A stretch of DNA of 64,000 bases from DATDAW01 sp036525185 (GCA_036525185.1 DATDAW010000041.1:65856-129855); one strand, 5' to 3'; numbered from the stretch's first letter, positions 1 through 8,859 are shown. Made by a program: numbers and translations. The notes: a model not told the origin generated them from the letters alone.

Positions 1-771
1 CATTGGCAACTCGCGCACCGAGGCCGGAAACACGAAAACCCCTTCTGCGCACTAATGGCTCAGTCCAACAAGAGCTGCGCGGCCTGTTTGAGAATGCAAC
101 AGGAGATTTCAGACCCTGGCATTCGGGAGACACGTTCGGGCGTTTGCTTTGCGGGCCTCTGCGAGACCAGTGTGCCTCTGCGGGTCGGCGACCATCTCAT
201 CGGCTTTTTGCAGACGGGCGAAGTCATGTTTGGCGCCCCGAAAAAGGGGGGCTTCAGCAAAATCGCCGAGCAGCTTCGCGAGTGGGGATTCAGCATCGAC
301 GTGACCGAAGCCGAAGCCGCCTGGCTCCGCACGCGGACCCTTTCGAAGAAGCAGTACAATCAGATGATCCGGCTGCTGGAAATCTTTGCACAGCACCTCG
401 CACTGGTGGCTAACCAATTGATGATCCGCCAGCAAAAAGCCGAACCGCCTGCGATCACGCGGGCCCGGCAATACATTGAGGCGCATTACACTGAGGAGCT
501 TCCCCTGGGAAAGGTTGCCCAGGCGGTTAACATGAGCAGTTATTATTTCTGCAAGATGTTTCGTAAGGCAACCGGTGTGACTTTTACGGATTTTTTGTCG
601 CGCGTCCGCATTGAAAAAGCGAAGAGCCTGCTGCTCAACCCGAATGCGCGTGTTAGCGAAATCGCGTTCGACACTGGATTTGCATCCATCACGAATTTCA
701 ATCGGACCTTCAAACAGTTTGTCGGCCATTCACCCACAGACTACCGCGATACCTTGCCAAATGTAGCGTGA
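1..771 (+). CDS. AraC-family regulator with PocR sensor domain (5' end cut by window edge)
   Basis: Transcription factor. The reading frame is open to base 1 and encodes NPFCALMAQSNKSCAACL before any start is needed, which is the conserved Cys-containing core of the PocR ligand-binding domain, so the ATG at 55 is internal and the true start lies outside the window. The PocR part continues through CFAGLCETSVPLRVG and GFLQTGEVMF. The last ~100 residues are a double helix-turn-helix AraC domain (ARQYIEAHYTEELPLGKVA, then the IAFDTGFASITNFNRTFKQF signature). PocR domains are thought to bind small hydrocarbon or diol-type ligands; the ligand here is unknown. The stop is at 769-771, and the next gene begins 187 bases later on the same strand. 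Confidence 0.85.
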   Translation, partial: HWQLAHRGRKHENPFCALMAQSNKSCAACLRMQQEISDPGIRETRSGVCFAGLCETSVPLRVGDHLIGFLQTGEVMFGAPKKGGFSKIAEQLREWGFSIDVTEAEAAWLRTRTLSKKQYNQMIRLLEIFAQHLALVANQLMIRQQKAEPPAITRARQYIEAHYTEELPLGKVAQAVNMSSYYFCKMFRKATGVTFTDFLSRVRIEKAKSLLLNPNARVSEIAFDTGFASITNFNRTFKQFVGHSPTDYRDTLPNVA

Positions 772-958
772 TGTAGGACTTCCGAAAACGGGGAGGACTA
801 CAGGCCGAAACCGTACCATCCGGCGGTGGAGAGAGCCTTCGACGCTGAAACGTGGTCGGATCATTCTTTCCGGTTAACGCAATTTTTGGAAACAGAAGAG
901 CAAGAATTGGAGAGTGGCCAGGCGCCGGCCATGCGAGGCTTGCAGCAAGCTGGAACCT

Positions 959-1456
959 ATGAAAACGACTACGCAACCTGCACCATCTGACGCGAGGACA
1001 TTGAATTTAGCCAATATTCTTGTGCCGATCGATTTTACCAAGACATCGAGCAATGCGCTATGGTATGCGAAGCCGTTTGCCAGAAGTTTCGATGCCAGGA
1101 TTACGCTGGTTCATGCCATCGACACACTCGCGTACGCGGCGAGCATGAGGTATGTCCCTGTGAATGGAGAGCTTTTGATGGCGCCCGCCGAGCGGAGGCT
1201 GGAAGCCTTGGGTATCGATGCTGTCGGGGAGGAATTGCTCGGCGATATTCTGGTCCGGGCGGGCACGCCTTTCGAGGTGATTACGAACGTCGCCCGGGAG
1301 TGGGATGTTGACCTTATCGTAATCGGGACCCATGGGTACTCGGGTATCCGGCACTTTTTCCAGGGCAGCACCACGGAGCGCGTCGTGCGCGAAGCTCCCT
1401 GCCCCGTGTTGGTGGTTCATCCAACCGAGCACGAGGTTGTGCAACACGAATGTTAA
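959..1456 (+). CDS. Universal stress protein, UspA family
   Basis: Single-domain Usp protein of about 165 residues, the usual family length. The N-terminal strand NILVPIDFTKTSSNAL and the nucleotide-binding loop GTHGYSGIRHFFQGSTTERV fit the ATP-binding GX2GX9G(S/T) pattern, followed by the terminal strand CPVLVVHP. The frame is open upstream to 914, but MKTTTQPAPS at 959 is preferred because the family normally starts a few residues before the first strand. The 3' end overlaps the convergent isomerase gene by 4 bases. Its trigger and partners cannot be read from the sequence. Confidence 0.85.
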   Translation: MKTTTQPAPSDARTLNLANILVPIDFTKTSSNALWYAKPFARSFDARITLVHAIDTLAYAASMRYVPVNGELLMAPAERRLEALGIDAVGEELLGDILVRAGTPFEVITNVAREWDVDLIVIGTHGYSGIRHFFQGSTTERVVREAPCPVLVVHPTEHEVVQHEC

Positions 1457-2298
1457 CGCGGTTTCAACGCCATCCGGCGCGAAACTTCTCGCAGGTAGGA
1501 CCGGCCGCGCCGGGCATTGGACATCGTTGTGACGGAATCTCCGGTGCCTGCAATTTCCAGAATGAGTGGACCATGAAATCCGCTGACGGAAAGATCGTGG
1601 AGCAACTCCACCCAGTTGATTCGGCCATCCCCAGGCGGCAGATGATCGTCGAAGTTCCCGTTGTTATCGTTAACGTGAATCATTCGTAGATGCCCGGCCA
1701 GTTTCCGGACGAGCATAAAAAGATCGCCTGAGAGATTTGCGTGGCCGGTGTCGAGGCAGGCACCGGCATCGACGTCTTCGAGGGCGTCGAGGATCCACAA
1801 AATATCGCTGGTGTGTCCGAAAAGGAGATGGGGCAGCTTGTTTTCCAATGCGCAGCCGATCCCCAGTTCCCGGCAGCGCCGGGCGACCTGGTTCAAAACG
1901 GAAACGGTATTCTCCATGCGCTGGAGCCGTTCTGCGGGCGGTGGCGTCATCGCGTGTTCCGGCCCCGGATGGATAACCAGATACTGTGCGCGCAACGTGG
2001 CCGCTGCTTCGACGGCCCGCAGAATTTCTCCCAGCGCGATTTCCCGTCGGTCATGTTCGAGCGCCGAGATGTCGATGTGATCGGCAAACGGTGCGTGAAA
2101 TGAGAAAGCCGCCATGCCCAATTCGTCAATTCGCGCCGCCGCTGCGCCGACGGCTCCGAGGTCGTGATAGTCGAGATGCCTGGGCGCGGAGCACACTTCC
2201 ACGATGCTGAAGCCGCTTTCGCGAATCGCCTTGAGGCAATCCAGGACGTTATTCTGGTAAAAACAGCCGGTTGAAAGGCCGATGGGCCAGATGTTCAT
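1453..2298 (-). CDS. Sugar phosphate isomerase/epimerase-like TIM-barrel protein
   Basis: A 281-residue protein of the xylose-isomerase-like / AP-endonuclease-2 TIM-barrel family. Family landmarks are the N-terminal GLSTGCFYQNNVLDCLKAI, the metal-ligand strands FSFHAPF, LVIHPGPEH, CALENK, CLDTGHANL and IHVNDNNG, and the late LILEIAG glutamate. Such proteins are metal-dependent isomerases, epimerases or, more rarely, endonuclease IV-like enzymes; the substrate cannot be inferred. The start ATG at 2298 lies inside the 3' end of the upstream primase-like gene (50-base overlap), so the two are probably co-transcribed. The frame is open to 2358, but MNIWPIG fits the family start better. Confidence 0.75.
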   Translation of the reverse strand: MNIWPIGLSTGCFYQNNVLDCLKAIRESGFSIVEVCSAPRHLDYHDLGAVGAAAARIDELGMAAFSFHAPFADHIDISALEHDRREIALGEILRAVEAAATLRAQYLVIHPGPEHAMTPPPAERLQRMENTVSVLNQVARRCRELGIGCALENKLPHLLFGHTSDILWILDALEDVDAGACLDTGHANLSGDLFMLVRKLAGHLRMIHVNDNNGNFDDHLPPGDGRINWVELLHDLSVSGFHGPLILEIAGTGDSVTTMSNARRGRSYLREVSRRMALKPR

Positions 2299-3688
2299 AG
2301 TGTCTTCGTGCCAGAGCCGAGCGCCGAAACAACGCCAGGTTGCCCGGACAATCCGCAATGAGGCACGTTCCTCCTTCCTGAGATGATTGGCAGTTGAAAT
2401 CCGCGAGATCGTCCCGACCTGTGACGAAGAGCCCGGCGAAAAGACGCGTGTAAAAATCCGCCCGGGTCGCAGGGTCCGTGTCCAGCCATTGGCTGCCCCA
2501 GCCGTAGTCGTGCTCGAATTTCGACCGGATCAGTCCGGCGATGTGGCGCGGATGCCAGCCGAGAGCGAGCATCACACGGGTGATCAGCCGCATACTGGCG
2601 GGGTGAAGCAGGAGCTCGTTGGGATTGGTGAGGATGGTGCGTGCGCAGGAGGGCAGAATTTCCATCGGTGTCCGGTCGTAGGTTTCCGGCCAGCGCTCGG
2701 GTGGCTCGTGTTCCTGCGAGTAAAACCAGCCGTGGAAATCCGAGAGCGTCGACCCCTCGTATTCATCCACGAGATTCTCCATTGCTTCCGTGTTGTCAGG
2801 AATGCGTGTAGAAGCACGCGTCGCCAGCTCTGCCGTCAACTCCGGGTCGCGCATTGCAGCCACACCTAGGCGCCAGTCCATTTCAAAAAGGGGAATGCAA
2901 AAAAGGGCAGGCAGATTTCTTACGAGTTCCTCGCCGAGCAGCCAGCGCTGATGCCGAGGTTTGAGATAATGACTGAACGGAACCCGAACGAGGCGGGAAT
3001 GCAGGGGATCGCCGTACTCGGAGATATCGACCGAAATCATCTCGCGCTCCTGGGCCCCGTAGTCCGTCTCAACTGCAGTCAACTCGACGGGAATGTTGCA
3101 CAGTGGTGCAGCGAGTTCCCTGATCCGGTGAGCAAGGTACTCCATCACGAGACCGAGGCCGGCAAAAGCCGAGGCCAGTTTATACGAAACGGACGTGCCG
3201 TCAGGCTCGTGCGAACGGGCACTGATCTCCCACAATGAACTGGTGCCGCGTCCCAGGCCGGCAAGCCGGGAGAACACCGCCGAATTCTGCCGTATGCGCC
3301 AGATGAAATGATGGCCGCGCCCGCTCAGGTTGTGGAGGGGAGCGATGCCAAAGGTCAAAAGGAGACGTTCGACCGTCCTTGCAACCGGATCCTGGAAACC
3401 GAAAGCCCGTTCCGGGTCGAGATAGGCTGCAGCGGGTTGGTCAAAATTGACATACTCCAGGTCGAGATCGGCCAGGAGCGAGTCGCGATCCCAGAGGGAC
3501 CGGCAAATATCCGCATCCTCCTGGAACAGGATGGGCAGTTCGCGAGGCCCCCTTGGGGCGCGGCATTGCGGGTCACTGGCATCGCCTGCTGTCAGATGAT
3601 GACACCTGGCTGTTTCTATAGAGCGCCCTCCCAGAAAGTCGACGAAACGGGCCTGGACCCACGGGTTGTCATAGTGGTTCGCGTACAT
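2249..3688 (-). CDS. Putative archaeo-eukaryotic-type primase with PriL-like cysteine domain
   Basis: A 479-residue protein read from ATG 3688, which has a purine-rich RBS (GGGAAAAGGTC) just upstream; the frame is open to 3841. Three blocks resemble the AEP primase/PrimPol catalytic motifs: DLDLEYVNFD (D74, D76, E78; metal-binding DxE-type motif I), SGRGHHFIW (S122, H126/H127; motif II S-x-H) and ISVDISEYGDPLHSRLVRVP (D221 and the basic RLVRVPFS run; motif III). The C-terminal third (ILPSCART, GWHPRHIAGLI, then DFNC..GTC..ADCP) spaces four cysteines, C348, C433, C442 and C447, as in the Fe-S domain of primase large subunits. This is motif reading by eye. It lies downstream of pckG and upstream of the isomerase, with no mobile-element context. 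Alternatively it is an unrelated uncharacterised family. Confidence 0.55.
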   Translation of the reverse strand: MYANHYDNPWVQARFVDFLGGRSIETARCHHLTAGDASDPQCRAPRGPRELPILFQEDADICRSLWDRDSLLADLDLEYVNFDQPAAAYLDPERAFGFQDPVARTVERLLLTFGIAPLHNLSGRGHHFIWRIRQNSAVFSRLAGLGRGTSSLWEISARSHEPDGTSVSYKLASAFAGLGLVMEYLAHRIRELAAPLCNIPVELTAVETDYGAQEREMISVDISEYGDPLHSRLVRVPFSHYLKPRHQRWLLGEELVRNLPALFCIPLFEMDWRLGVAAMRDPELTAELATRASTRIPDNTEAMENLVDEYEGSTLSDFHGWFYSQEHEPPERWPETYDRTPMEILPSCARTILTNPNELLLHPASMRLITRVMLALGWHPRHIAGLIRSKFEHDYGWGSQWLDTDPATRADFYTRLFAGLFVTGRDDLADFNCQSSQEGGTCLIADCPGNLALFRRSALARRHYEHLAHRPFNRLFLPE

Positions 3689-3785
3689 GACCTTTTCCCG
3701 TTCGCGAGCCGGAGTCTCCTCGTTTGTTGGAAACGAGCCGCCTGCCAGGTGAGACTCCGGCCGCGAAACGTGCTGTGGGGAAATA

Positions 3786-5564
3786 CTATAACCGGGCGAT
3801 GAGTAATTCCTTTTGAAAATGCAGTTCCAAAGGCAGATCACCGTGGAGGGTCAGGAACAACTCGTCCTGCTCCAATACCTCCCGTTTCCAGCCCTCCACA
3901 TCGAAGGCAAGGGCGGAAGCAAGTTTTTCGCGCGAGTAACCTTCAATACCGTCGATGCAGATATGCTCCGCCGACGGCATCCACCCAAGAGGCGTCTCGT
4001 CGGCGTAAACACGTCCGCGGCAGCGGTTTACGATCCATTCCAGGACGCGTAGATTGTCTCCAAAACCAGGCCACAGAAACTCGCCCTGAGCATCCTTTCG
4101 GAACCAGTTGACATGGAAAATCTTTGGCGGCTGGCGCAGTTGCTTGCGCATGCGAAGCCAGTGGGTCAAATACGCGCCCATGTTGTAGCCGCAGAATGGC
4201 AGCATCGCCATCGGGTCCCGACGCACTTTGCCGACACTGCCCGCAGCGGCGGCGGTCATTTCGCTGCCCATTGTGGCACCGACATAGACGCCGTGGATCC
4301 AGTTGAACGATTGGAACACGAGGGGCATGGTTGTCGCCCGGCGGCCGCCGAAAATAATCGCGCTGATCGGCACGCCCTGTGGATCGTCCACGGCGTCATC
4401 CAGCGCTGGATTGTTCGTCATCGGTGCAGCGAACCGGCTGTTGGGATGCGCGGCCTTTTCTTTCGAGTTCGGCGTCCAGGGGTTGCCTTTCCAGTCGGTA
4501 GCCGCAGCTGGCGGAGGACCGTCCTTGCCTTCCCACCACACGTCACCGTCCTCGGTGAGGGCGACGTTGGTAAAAATCGTGTCGCGGGCCATGCACTGCA
4601 TGGCGTTGGGGTTCGAATGGTAGTTTGTGCCTGGCACGACGCCGAAATAGCCAGCTTCAGGATTGATAGCGTATAGCCGCCCGTCCGGCCCGGGTTTCAT
4701 CCAGGCGATATCGTCACCGATGGTGGTGATCTTCCATCCCCGGTAATGCAGGGGCGGGATCATCATGGCAAAATTGGTCTTCCCGCAGGCACTTGGAAAA
4801 GCGGCAGCGACATACGTTTTCTCCCCGTCAGGTGATTCGACGCCGAGAATGAGCATGTGCTCGGCCATCCAGCCTTCCTGGCGTCCGAGATAGCTGCCGA
4901 GGCGCAGGGCGAGGCATTTCTTGCCCAGAAGGACGTTGCCTCCATAATTCGAGCCGACGCTGATGACTGTGTTGTCTTGAGGAAAGTGGGCGATGATGCG
5001 CCGCGCTGGATCGAGGTCCAGCATCGAATGGATTCCGCGGTTGAAGTCGTCGCTGTCGTCCCCAAGCTGTTCGTAGGCGAGGTTTCCCATTCGCGTCATG
5101 ATGCCCATGCTTAGCGCGACGTAGAGGCTGTCAGTGAGTTCGATACCGACTTTTGCCAGCGGCGAGCCCGCGGGCCCCATGATGTATGGCACCACATACA
5201 TGGTGCGACCGCGCATGGCGCCGTTGAGCATGTCATTGAGCCTGGCATACATCTCCTTCGGGGGGGCCCAGTTGTTAATGGGACCGGCATCGTCTTTTGT
5301 AGGCGTGCAAATGAATGTGCAGTCTTCGACTCGAGCGACATCGTTAGGGTTCGAGCGATGATAATAGCAACCGGGCCGGAGCTTGGGGTTCAACGCGGTG
5401 AGGACGCCCTCCTGCTCTGCACGAAACGTGAGCCATTTCTTTTGTTCCGGCGAGCCATCGCAATAGAAAACGTCGTCTGGCTGGCAGAGTTCAACGATTC
5501 TGGAAATCCAGCTCAGGACAACGGGATTTCTGATGTTAGGCACTTCAAGAGGCGTCGCATTCAT
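3786..5564 (-). CDS. pckG: Phosphoenolpyruvate carboxykinase (GTP)
   Basis: Gluconeogenic enzyme interconverting oxaloacetate + GTP and PEP + CO2 + GDP. The protein is 592 residues, normal for the GTP class. Diagnostic segments are the kinase-1a loop AAFPSACGKTNFAMM with the reactive-site cysteine, the metal-binding TTIGDDIAWM, the substrate region YVVPYIMGP, and FGGRRATTMPLVFQSFNW. The C-terminal WFRKDAQGEFLWPGFGDN is also typical. The start MNATPLEVPNIRNP at 5564 is chosen because it gives the family's normal length; the frame is open to 5846, and ATG 5606 is an alternative. It is divergent from hpt and may lead a minus-strand unit with the primase-like gene 97 bases downstream. Confidence 0.95.
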   Translation of the reverse strand: MNATPLEVPNIRNPVVLSWISRIVELCQPDDVFYCDGSPEQKKWLTFRAEQEGVLTALNPKLRPGCYYHRSNPNDVARVEDCTFICTPTKDDAGPINNWAPPKEMYARLNDMLNGAMRGRTMYVVPYIMGPAGSPLAKVGIELTDSLYVALSMGIMTRMGNLAYEQLGDDSDDFNRGIHSMLDLDPARRIIAHFPQDNTVISVGSNYGGNVLLGKKCLALRLGSYLGRQEGWMAEHMLILGVESPDGEKTYVAAAFPSACGKTNFAMMIPPLHYRGWKITTIGDDIAWMKPGPDGRLYAINPEAGYFGVVPGTNYHSNPNAMQCMARDTIFTNVALTEDGDVWWEGKDGPPPAAATDWKGNPWTPNSKEKAAHPNSRFAAPMTNNPALDDAVDDPQGVPISAIIFGGRRATTMPLVFQSFNWIHGVYVGATMGSEMTAAAAGSVGKVRRDPMAMLPFCGYNMGAYLTHWLRMRKQLRQPPKIFHVNWFRKDAQGEFLWPGFGDNLRVLEWIVNRCRGRVYADETPLGWMPSAEHICIDGIEGYSREKLASALAFDVEGWKREVLEQDELFLTLHGDLPLELHFQKELLIARL

Positions 5565-5753
5565 GTCACGACATTTTGCGTCGGAGGAAAGCAACGTGCT
5601 CACCATGGCTTGCCAAATGCTGATCGTTTTTTGCGGAGTAAATCGCGACGCAGGTTTCGCATCGCGAGGAATTCTGCTTCGAATTCTGCCAAACGCCCGG
5701 TTGACCGCATGCAATTTTTCCTGTTGCGTGCCTCTCGAACATTTCCAGCCGCC

Positions 5754-6302
5754 ATGCAAGAAGACCTGAGCAGAACGCTTATTCACACCACGACGATTTT
5801 TGCCCGGTTGGATGAGCTCGCGACGCAAATAACCGATGATTATCAAGGGAAAGAATTGACGGTTTTGGCGATCATGAGCGGGAGTCTGATGTTTGGTGCA
5901 GATTTACTGCGGCGGATCCCATTGCCACTGCGAATTACCTGCCTGAGCGTTTCTTCGTATCACGGCGGAACGACGAGCAGTGGACACGTCACGTTTCATC
6001 AGGCTGCGTTTCCCGATTTGCACGGACGACACGTGCTGATTTTGGACGACATCCTGGATACGGGGCTCACCCTGCAGACGATCCGGGAAAAATTGCGCCG
6101 GGAGACGTCCCCACTCAGCATGAAGATTTGCGTGTTGCTCCGCAAGAACATCCCCGAGCGGCACGGGATCGACGCGGATTATGTCGGATTCGACATCGCG
6201 AACGAATTTGTCGTCGGTTATGGTCTCGACTATCAGGAAAAGTATCGGAACCTGCCCTACATTGGCGTGCTACGACAAGAGGTAGCGGCCATGGAGTTGT
6301 GA
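5754..6302 (+). CDS. hpt: Hypoxanthine phosphoribosyltransferase
   Basis: Purine-salvage enzyme transferring phosphoribose from PRPP to hypoxanthine/guanine. The protein is 182 residues, the usual length. The PRPP-binding loop LILDDILDTGLTLQ contains the paired aspartates, LTVLAIMSGSLMFGADLLRR is the family P-loop-like region, and FVVGYGLDYQEKYRNLPYIG is the C-terminal base-binding signature. Start ATG 5754 is preceded by a long open frame in another gene's shadow, but MQEDLSRTLIHT fits the family start. The stop overlaps the GTG start of the MoaD/ThiS gene, suggesting translational coupling. Confidence 0.93.
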   Translation: MQEDLSRTLIHTTTIFARLDELATQITDDYQGKELTVLAIMSGSLMFGADLLRRIPLPLRITCLSVSSYHGGTTSSGHVTFHQAAFPDLHGRHVLILDDILDTGLTLQTIREKLRRETSPLSMKICVLLRKNIPERHGIDADYVGFDIANEFVVGYGLDYQEKYRNLPYIGVLRQEVAAMEL

Positions 6303-6544
6303 AAATTCGCGTTCAATTTTTTTCCCGCTTGAAGGAGATCGCAGCAGCGGAGCCTATCGACAAGAGCGTCCCCTGTGGAAGCACGGTCGGCGATTTGATG
6401 AAGGCCTTGGATGCTGAATTTCCGAAGCTCGCAGATTGGGAGGGGAAACTGTTGGTGGCCGTGGGCGTGGAGTTTGCAACACGGGAACAGGTGCTGAAGG
6501 AAGGGGACCTGGTATCGTTCATGCCGCCGGTTCAGGGTGGGTGA
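6299..6544 (+). CDS. MoaD/ThiS family ubiquitin-like sulfur-carrier protein
   Basis: An 81-residue beta-grasp sulfur carrier starting with GTG at 6299, which shares bases with the hpt stop codon. It begins VKIRVQFFSRLKEIAA and ends in the essential C-terminal Gly-Gly (SFMPPVQGG) that is adenylated and thiocarboxylated. It most resembles MoaD (small subunit of molybdopterin synthase) by the RLKEIA motif; no moaE, moaA or thiamine genes are nearby, so ThiS-like or other roles stay open. The neighbouring cysteine desulfurase gene could supply sulfur, but that link is inference. Confidence 0.8.
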   Translation: MKIRVQFFSRLKEIAAAEPIDKSVPCGSTVGDLMKALDAEFPKLADWEGKLLVAVGVEFATREQVLKEGDLVSFMPPVQGG

Positions 6545-6552
6545 AGGCTGTG

Positions 6553-6655
6553 CTCTACTTTTCTCTCTCTTGCTCATCATCGTAATCGCTGCTGAATCGA
6601 GAGTCCTGGCGCCTACGATCTGAACTCGATTAAGCTTACGAGCAGGAGTAAGAGT
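6553..6655. repeat. Degenerate intergenic inverted repeat (CTCTTACTC-type)
   Basis: The gap between the MoaD/ThiS gene and sufS carries a left segment around 6553-6587 (ctctacttttctctctcttg and tcatcgtaatcg) and a right segment around 6631-6655 (cttacgagcaggagtaagag) that are roughly reverse complements. The right segment read on the minus strand (CTCTTACTCCTGCTCGTAAG) resembles the arms of the larger inverted repeat at 53648-53771. This suggests a dispersed intergenic repeat family in this genome. Confidence 0.35.
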
Positions 6656-6667
6656 AGATTATTCGCA

Positions 6668-7903
6668 ATGAAGACACCCGACTGGACTGCCATACGCCGC
6701 GACTTTCCGGCTCTCGACCAGGAAGTTCACGGGTATCCACTCGTTTATTTCGATAACGCCGCGACGTCGCAGAAGCCGCGGACCGTCATTGATGCTCTCG
6801 TCTATTATTACGAACGGGACAATGCCAATGTCCACCGCGGCATCCACGAGTTGAGCAACCGGGCTACGGCCGCCTTTGAAGCGGCGCGTGACCGGGCCGC
6901 CCGATTCATCAATGCTCGGAGCTCGCGCGAGATCATTTTCACCCGCGGCACGACCGAAGGCCTCAATCTGGTCGCGCAGGCCTGGGGCGGTGAACACATT
7001 CGTGCCGGCGAAAAAATTCTCCTTACCGAGATGGAGCACCACAGCAATCTCGTTCCGTGGCAGCTGCTCGCTCATCGCGTTGGAGCAAAGCTGGAATTTA
7101 TTCCCGTGACCGGTGACGAAGGGCTCCTCAATCTGGAAAAAATCGATCAACTGCTGACGCGGGACATCAAAGTTCTCGCCTTCGGTCACATCTCGAATTC
7201 GCTGGGTACGATCAACCCCGTCCGCGATCTGTGTGCCCGTGCCCGGGAACTTGGAGTCACAACGGTTATCGATGCCGCTCAAAGCGCCGGACACATCCCC
7301 ATCGACGTTCAGGACATCGGCTGCGATTTTCTCGCGCTCTCGGGCCATAAGATGTGCGGCCCGACGGGTATCGGCATTCTTTACGGACGCGAAGAAAAGC
7401 TCGATGCCACGCCTCCCTGGCAGGGCGGGGGAGAAATGATCTCGAGTGTCCGTTACACCGACGCCACTTGGAACACGCTTCCGCACAAGTTCGAGGCTGG
7501 CACCCCCGATATTTCCGGCGCTATCGGTCTGCACGCGGCGATGGACTACATCGATCGCATTGGGCGCGGCAAAATTTTCGAACATGATGCCGGGCTCACG
7601 GCCTATGCCTGGGAGCGCCTTGGCGAAATCCCTGGCATCCGACGATTTGGCCCCCCGCGCGACCGTGGCGCCCTCGTTAGTTTTTTACTGCCGGAAGTCC
7701 ACGCGCACGATGTGGTCACCATGGCCGACCAATATGGCGTTGCCCTTCGCGGCGGACATCACTGCTGTCAGCCGCTTATGCGACGGCTGGGCGTGGCTGC
7801 GACCGCGCGCGCGAGCTTCTATTTCTATAACACTCTCGAAGAGATCGACTGTATGGCCGATGCTCTTGCTGAAATTTCCCACTTTTTCAACCGTGCACTT
7901 TGA
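6668..7903 (+). CDS. sufS: Cysteine desulfurase, SufS type
   Basis: PLP-dependent enzyme that takes sulfur from cysteine for Fe-S cluster assembly. The protein is 411 residues, normal for group II desulfurases. YFDNAATSQKP is the classic N-terminus, NVHRGIHELSNRAT and FTRGTTEGLNLVA are conserved cofactor regions, ALSGHKMCGPTGIG holds the Schiff-base lysine, and RGGHHCCQPLM holds the catalytic persulfide cysteine. It is followed directly by sufU with an 11-base overlap, the standard SufS-SufU sulfur-transfer pair. The upstream gap carries an inverted repeat but no obvious promoter. Confidence 0.95.
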   Translation: MKTPDWTAIRRDFPALDQEVHGYPLVYFDNAATSQKPRTVIDALVYYYERDNANVHRGIHELSNRATAAFEAARDRAARFINARSSREIIFTRGTTEGLNLVAQAWGGEHIRAGEKILLTEMEHHSNLVPWQLLAHRVGAKLEFIPVTGDEGLLNLEKIDQLLTRDIKVLAFGHISNSLGTINPVRDLCARARELGVTTVIDAAQSAGHIPIDVQDIGCDFLALSGHKMCGPTGIGILYGREEKLDATPPWQGGGEMISSVRYTDATWNTLPHKFEAGTPDISGAIGLHAAMDYIDRIGRGKIFEHDAGLTAYAWERLGEIPGIRRFGPPRDRGALVSFLLPEVHAHDVVTMADQYGVALRGGHHCCQPLMRRLGVAATARASFYFYNTLEEIDCMADALAEISHFFNRAL

Positions 7904-8327
7904 AGAGCTTTACCAAGACATCATCCTGGATCATTCGCGTCGTCCCCGGAATTACGGCGAACTTCCAGATGCCGATGCGACGGTCAATGGCAACAACCCG
8001 ATGTGCGGCGATGACGTCACGCTCCAGGTCAAATTCGACGCCGCAGACCGGGAAAAGATCGCCAAAGCTGCATTCACAGGGAACGGATGCTCCATTTGCA
8101 TGGCTTCCGCGTCATTGTTGACCTTGAAAGTTAAGAATCGCACCCGCGCCGAGGCAGGCGCGCTGGCAGAGAAATTCCAGAATCTGGTTACAGGAGTCGC
8201 GGAGCTTGCGCCCGAAGATGAGTCGCTGGGCGATCTGCAAGTCCTTATTGGCGTGAGAAAATTCCCTCAACGGGTCAAGTGCGCGACTCTTGCCTGGCAT
8301 GCACTGGAAGAAGCGCTGGAGCACTAG
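7893..8327 (+). CDS. sufU: SufU, zinc-dependent sulfurtransferase/scaffold partner of SufS
   Basis: A 144-residue SufU/IscU-like protein. The GTG at 7893 gives VHFEELYQDIILDHSRRPRN, the family's normal N-terminus, and overlaps the end of sufS by 11 bases. The four metal ligands of SufU are present: Cys and Asp in NPMCGDDVT, Cys in GNGCSICMASAS, and Cys in RVKCATLAWHAL. In SufU, zinc at this site swaps ligands with SufS to accept persulfide. Transcription probably ends at the bidirectional hairpin at 8431-8450. Confidence 0.92.
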   Translation: MHFEELYQDIILDHSRRPRNYGELPDADATVNGNNPMCGDDVTLQVKFDAADREKIAKAAFTGNGCSICMASASLLTLKVKNRTRAEAGALAEKFQNLVTGVAELAPEDESLGDLQVLIGVRKFPQRVKCATLAWHALEEALEH

Positions 8328-8428
8328 ACTCCAGCGAAGCGTCGATCTATCGATTTTTACACTCCCTCTGCATATTCCTTCCACTCGATTCCTTATGAAC
8401 TGCAATGGGTCTTTCGGTTGCGACAAAA

Positions 8429-8460
8429 AGAAAGCGGCGCAAGCGCCGCTTTCCCGTTTT
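8429..8460. terminator. Bidirectional rho-independent terminator between sufU and hsp20
   Basis: AAAGCGGCGC-AA-GCGCCGCTTT is a perfect 10-bp stem at 8431-8452. It is followed on the plus strand by TCCCGTTTT and on the minus strand by a T-rich CTTTTTGTCG. It lies between convergent sufU and hsp20, so it can end both transcripts. Confidence 0.75.
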
Positions 8461-8481
8461 AATTTGCTGATCGCAGATCGG

Positions 8482-8859
8482 TTAGCTAACCGCAATTTTA
8501 CGCGGCTTGAGCTTCTCAGCCTTGGGCAACGTGAGGGTTAACACGCCGTCTTTTAGGTTGGCACCGATGCGCGTGGTATCGATGCTCGGAGCGAGTTCGA
8601 AAACGCGGCGGTAATCGAGGTCGCGGATTTCCGTATAAACTGGTTCGCCATTTTGCGAGCGTGCGGCTTTCCGGCCAGTGACAGTTAGACGATCTTCTTC
8701 AATGGAAATATCGAGGCCTGCGGCATCGACGCCAGGAAGATCGAGGAAAACGGTGGTTGCGTCGCCGTTCCGGCGAATGGTCACAAGCGGTGCAGTGTAG
8801 AGACGGCGATCAGCCGTTTCTGGACCTGACTCCTGCGAAGTAACAGTGGATGTGCTCAT
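8482..8859 (-). CDS. Small heat shock protein, HSP20 family (first copy)
   Basis: A 125-residue alpha-crystallin-domain chaperone that would hold unfolding proteins without ATP. The domain runs from LVTIRRNGDATTVFLDLPGV through LDISIEEDRLTVTG to the conserved GANLKDGVLTLTLPK (A-x-x-n-G-v-L motif). The I-x-I/V-type tail is present as RKIAVS. It is the downstream member of a tandem pair with the gene at 8942-9403 (82-base gap that contains a 10-bp hairpin). The two proteins are only moderately alike, so the duplication is not recent. Confidence 0.9.
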   Translation of the reverse strand: MSTSTVTSQESGPETADRRLYTAPLVTIRRNGDATTVFLDLPGVDAAGLDISIEEDRLTVTGRKAARSQNGEPVYTEIRDLDYRRVFELAPSIDTTRIGANLKDGVLTLTLPKAEKLKPRKIAVS

